From Streptomyces sp. NRRL S-87 (GTDB taxonomy: Bacteria > Actinomycetota > Actinomycetes > Streptomycetales > Streptomycetaceae): a stretch of 64,000 nt of DNA. The notes below the pieces were generated by a model that worked only from the letters and a program-made list of their open reading frames with translations, made no database searches and was not told the DNA's origin. Positions 61,470-64,000 of the stretch are shown here, piece by piece. The stretch's first letter is position 1. Each line of letters begins with the position of its first letter. Location of the stretch: NCBI RefSeq assembly GCF_000719335.1, contig NZ_JOGB01000054.1:7199-71198 (forward strand). Reading direction: 5' to 3'. The translations under genes and the position numbers were made by a program.

Positions 61470-62624
61470 TCAGACGCGGGCCGGGCTTCGTCGGCGGGTG
61501 GGGACCGTGTCGCGCCAGAGGGCGCGGCAGGCCGTGGCCGCAGCGGCCATGAGGAGTCCGTTGCGCAGCACGAGCAGGCCCACGCCCAGGGGCTCGCTGT
61601 GGACGACGTACGAGAACGCCAGCGGGAACTCCAGGAAGGTGGCCGCGGTGGCCGCCAGGACCAGGTAGGAGGCCGACCGCATGCGCGTGGAGCGCAGCGT
61701 GAGGCAGACGGCGGCCAGGCCGAGCGGCCACAGCAGGTACTGCGGGCTGATCACCCGGCTCGTGGTGATGAACAGCAGCACGGCCGCGAACGCGGCGTCC
61801 GCCACCGTGTGGGGCCCGAACGCCCGGGCCCGCGCCCGCCACACCAGCAGCCACGCGAACCCCAGCAGCGTCAGCGCGAGCGCGGCCCGGCTGACCAGCG
61901 GCACGTACGGCCCGACGAACTCCACCGAGCCGTAGTTCATCATCACCGCCCCCTGCCAGCCGAAGTGCGCCGCCGCGTGGAAGACCAGCGCCCCCAGCGA
62001 CTCCACCTCCGTGCCCCGGTCCCGCTGGAACGTCAGGAACGCCAGTGCCCCCGGCATCAGCACGGTGAAGGCCGCCAGCAGCCCCGCCGCCGCCAGGCCC
62101 GCCGACACCCACACGGCCCGGTCGCGCACCCCGGCCAGCAGCAGCACGGGCCACACCTTCAGGAGCGCGCCCAGCCCGATCAGGGGCCCGCGCAGCTGGG
62201 GCACCAGCAGCGCCGCCACCGCCACGGCCGTCACGAGCAGGTCGAAGCGGGCGTACGCGGTGGGCCCCAGCAGCGGCACCCCGGCCGTCCAGGTCCACGC
62301 CCCCGCAGGACTGCGCCCCGGTCGCCGGCCCACCCGTACCAGCAGCCACAGCACCACCACGTCCGTCAGCAGCGCCAGGACGAAGAAGGCGGCGGCGTAG
62401 TCCAGGAACGGCAGCAGGCCGGGCGCGAGCACGGGCAGCGCCGCGGCGGGCGGGTACTGCCAGGTGACGTCGTCGAGGGGGAAGGTGCCGGTGCGCAGCA
62501 CCTGGGACCAGCCCTGGTAGATCACGGAGACGTCGGTGGTCACGTCCGGGCCGGGTACGACCAGGACCCGCAGGACGCAGAGCACGAGCAGGGCCCTGGT
62601 GGCCGACCAGGCGGTCAGGAGCAT
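61470..62624 (-). CDS. GT87-like (DUF2029) integral membrane glycosyltransferase
   Basis: The 384-residue protein has nine to ten membrane helices. Typical features of polyprenyl-phosphomannose-dependent GT-C/GT87 enzymes are present: an early acidic loop (GPDVTTDVSVIYQGWSQVLR), the YPPAAALPVLAPGLLPFLDY segment, GALLKVWPVLLLAGVR and SRVISPQYLLWPLGL. Mycobacterial relatives add mannose or arabinose to cell-envelope glycans. The ATG at 62624 is chosen; longer frames upstream are not homologous. It is divergent from the PimB'-like gene, so shared phosphatidylinositol-mannoside or lipoglycan synthesis is plausible. Confidence 0.88.
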   Translation of the reverse strand: MLLTAWSATRALLVLCVLRVLVVPGPDVTTDVSVIYQGWSQVLRTGTFPLDDVTWQYPPAAALPVLAPGLLPFLDYAAAFFVLALLTDVVVLWLLVRVGRRPGRSPAGAWTWTAGVPLLGPTAYARFDLLVTAVAVAALLVPQLRGPLIGLGALLKVWPVLLLAGVRDRAVWVSAGLAAAGLLAAFTVLMPGALAFLTFQRDRGTEVESLGALVFHAAAHFGWQGAVMMNYGSVEFVGPYVPLVSRAALALTLLGFAWLLVWRARARAFGPHTVADAAFAAVLLFITTSRVISPQYLLWPLGLAAVCLTLRSTRMRSASYLVLAATAATFLEFPLAFSYVVHSEPLGVGLLVLRNGLLMAAAATACRALWRDTVPTRRRSPARV

Positions 62625-62678
62625 CGCGCCATGATGCCGTGCGGCCGGGGCCGGGAGCCATTCGGCGCGGCCGTTCGG

Positions 62679-62684
62679 TACTGT
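62679..62684 (+). promoter_or_regulatory. -10 element (TACTGT) of a probable leaderless gene
   Basis: TACTGT, eight bases, then ATG 62693, with no ribosome site between. Same GGTACTGT context as before cobT. Confidence 0.45.
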
Positions 62685-62692
62685 CGCAGGCG

Positions 62693-63835
62693 ATGCACAA
62701 GACGCTGATCGTGACCAACGACTTCCCGCCCCGCCCCGGCGGCATCCAGGCCTTCCTGCACAACATGGCGCTGCGCCTGGACCCCGACCGGATCGTCGTC
62801 TACGCCTCCACGTGGAAGCACGGCGTGGAGGGCCGGGAGGCCACCGCCGCCTTCGACGCGGAGCAGCCGTTCCCGGTCGTGCGCGACCGCACGACGATGC
62901 TGCTGCCGACCCCGCGGGCCACCGCACGGGCCACCGCGCTGCTGCGCGAACACGGCTGCAGCTCCGTCTGGTTCGGCGCGGCCGCGCCGCTCGGCCTGAT
63001 GGCCCCGGCCCTGCGACGGGCGGGCGCGCAGCGGCTGGTGGCGACCACGCACGGGCACGAGGCGGGCTGGGCGCAGCTGCCCGGTGCGCGGCAGCTGCTG
63101 CGGCGGATCGGCGAGGGCACCGACACGATCACCTACCTGGGCGAGTACACGCGCTCGCGGATAGCCGCGGCGCTGACGCCCGCGGCCGCCGCGCGGATGG
63201 TCCAGCTGCCGCCCGGGGTCGACGAGAAGACCTTCCACCCCGGCTCGGGCGGTGACGAGGTGCGGGCCCGGCTCGGGCTCGCCGACCGGCCGGTCGTGGT
63301 GTGCGTCTCGCGGCTGGTGCCGCGCAAGGGGCAGGACACGCTGATCCGGGCGATGCCCGCGATCCTGGCGCGGGTGCCGGACGCCGTGCTGCTGGTGGTC
63401 GGCGGCGGCCCGTACGAGGAGGACCTTCGCAGGCTGGCCGCCGAGACCGGGGTCGCGGACTCCGTGCGCTTCACCGGCGCGGTGCCGTGGGGCGAGCTGC
63501 CCGCGCACTACGGGGCCGGCGACGTCTTCGCCATGCCGTGCCGGACCCGGCGCGGCGGGCTGGACGTGGAGGGCCTGGGCATCGTGTACCTGGAGGCCTC
63601 GGCCACGGGCCTGCCGGTGGTGGCCGGCGACTCGGGCGGAGCGCCGGACGCGGTGCTGGACGGCGAGACCGGCTGGGTCGTGCGCGGCTCCGACCCGGCG
63701 GAGTCGGCGGACCGCATCGCCACGCTCCTGCTGGACCCGCAGCTGCGCGCCCGCATGGGCGAGCGGGGCCGGGCCTGGGTCGAGGAGAAGTGGCGCTGGG
63801 ACCTGCTGGCGGAGAGGCTGCGGGAGTTGCTCTGA
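62693..63835 (+). CDS. PimB'-like GT4 mannosyltransferase
   Basis: The 380-residue GT-B enzyme begins MHKTLIVTNDFPPRPGGIQ, the N-terminus expected of GDP-mannose-dependent PimB' and relatives. GT4 motifs are VCVSRLVPRKGQDTLI, VVGGGPYEEDL and the E-x7-E in DVEGLGIVYLEASATG. It would add the second mannose to phosphatidylinositol mannoside on the cytosolic face. It lies divergent from a GT87-like membrane enzyme. ATG 62693 is supported by the conserved N-terminus. Confidence 0.9.
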   Translation: MHKTLIVTNDFPPRPGGIQAFLHNMALRLDPDRIVVYASTWKHGVEGREATAAFDAEQPFPVVRDRTTMLLPTPRATARATALLREHGCSSVWFGAAAPLGLMAPALRRAGAQRLVATTHGHEAGWAQLPGARQLLRRIGEGTDTITYLGEYTRSRIAAALTPAAAARMVQLPPGVDEKTFHPGSGGDEVRARLGLADRPVVVCVSRLVPRKGQDTLIRAMPAILARVPDAVLLVVGGGPYEEDLRRLAAETGVADSVRFTGAVPWGELPAHYGAGDVFAMPCRTRRGGLDVEGLGIVYLEASATGLPVVAGDSGGAPDAVLDGETGWVVRGSDPAESADRIATLLLDPQLRARMGERGRAWVEEKWRWDLLAERLRELL

Positions 63836-63853
63836 GGGGGGCGGGGTCGGGGT

Positions 63854-64000
63854 GGGCTCGCTTCGGGGGGTGGCCCGGTGTGGGGGCCTGCTGCTCGCTT
63901 CGGGGGTGGGTCCCGTGGTGTGTGGGTCCCCTCGGCGCTTGACAGGGGTGGCCTGCAGGCCTCCCCCAGCTACCGCTGGGAGGTACCCCCAGCGGCAGGC
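63854..64000 (+). repeat. Interspersed repeat, copy D (continues beyond window)
   Basis: Two GCTCGCTTCGGGGGTGG units, then GTGGTGTGTGGGTCCCCTCG, GCGCTTGACAGGGG and GCCTGCAGGC. Relative to copy B it has an insertion (about 63961-63988) with CCCCCAGCTACCGCTGGGAG before CCAGCGGCAGGC. Confidence 0.88.

Overview
The window is very GC-rich, third codon positions are almost all G or C, GTG starts are common, and the genes match the conserved core of a Streptomyces (or close actinomycete) chromosome. From memory, the order aceE - GntR - sucB - lpdA - pepA ... pspA ... cobU/cobT ... nadA - hesB ... ctaC-ctaD-ctaF ... ctaE-qcrC-qcrA-qcrB - trpD ... NlpC/P60 - pimB-like follows the central region of S. 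coelicolor. I see no tRNA, rRNA, CRISPR array, prophage or insertion sequence.

Layout. 1-8 kb (minus strand): pyruvate dehydrogenase E1 (cut by the window edge), a FadR-type regulator, a two-lipoyl-domain E2, the E3 LpdA and leucyl aminopeptidase. 8.4-14.5 kb (plus): a four-gene exopolysaccharide locus. It holds a secreted Agd3-like (CE18-type) deacetylase, a PelF-like GT4 polymerase, a translationally coupled polytopic membrane protein, and a spherulin-4/GH135 (Sph3-like) hydrolase. This is the most interesting part of the window. It resembles both bacterial pel loci and the fungal galactosaminogalactan cluster, but I see no PelD, PelE or UDP-sugar epimerase. 14.5-22.5 kb: late cobalamin genes (cobS, a cobU carrying an N-terminal metallo-beta-lactamase-like domain, cobT) interleaved with the PspA membrane-stress pair and small conserved genes. 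22.6-30.7 kb: an MprF-like DUF2156 membrane protein, a rhomboid-like protein, a NarL-type two-component pair and an RND transporter. 31-33 kb: four tandem paralogous secreted peptidoglycan-binding proteins.

33-43 kb: nadA, an A-type Fe-S carrier, membrane and small proteins, a PfkB kinase, and a cysteine desulfurase fused to TusA. 40.7-50 kb: the aa3 oxidase and bc1 genes that form the actinobacterial bc1-aa3 respiratory supercomplex, interrupted by an L,D-transpeptidase and a degenerate receiver protein. 50-64 kb: trpD, a SAM-IV-like riboswitch ahead of a class V aminotransferase, an Lrp-like protein and a rhomboid protease, an NYN-domain protein, two tandem NlpC/P60 hydrolases, a metalloprotease lipoprotein, a GT87-like membrane enzyme and a PimB'-like mannosyltransferase.

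Intergenic DNA is rich in structure. There are several long hairpin terminators, many short tandem repeats (two of which duplicate the stop codon of the preceding gene), and an interspersed GC-rich repeat family present four times. One copy of that family, an inverted dimer, forms a 78-base hairpin starting right at the trpD stop codon.
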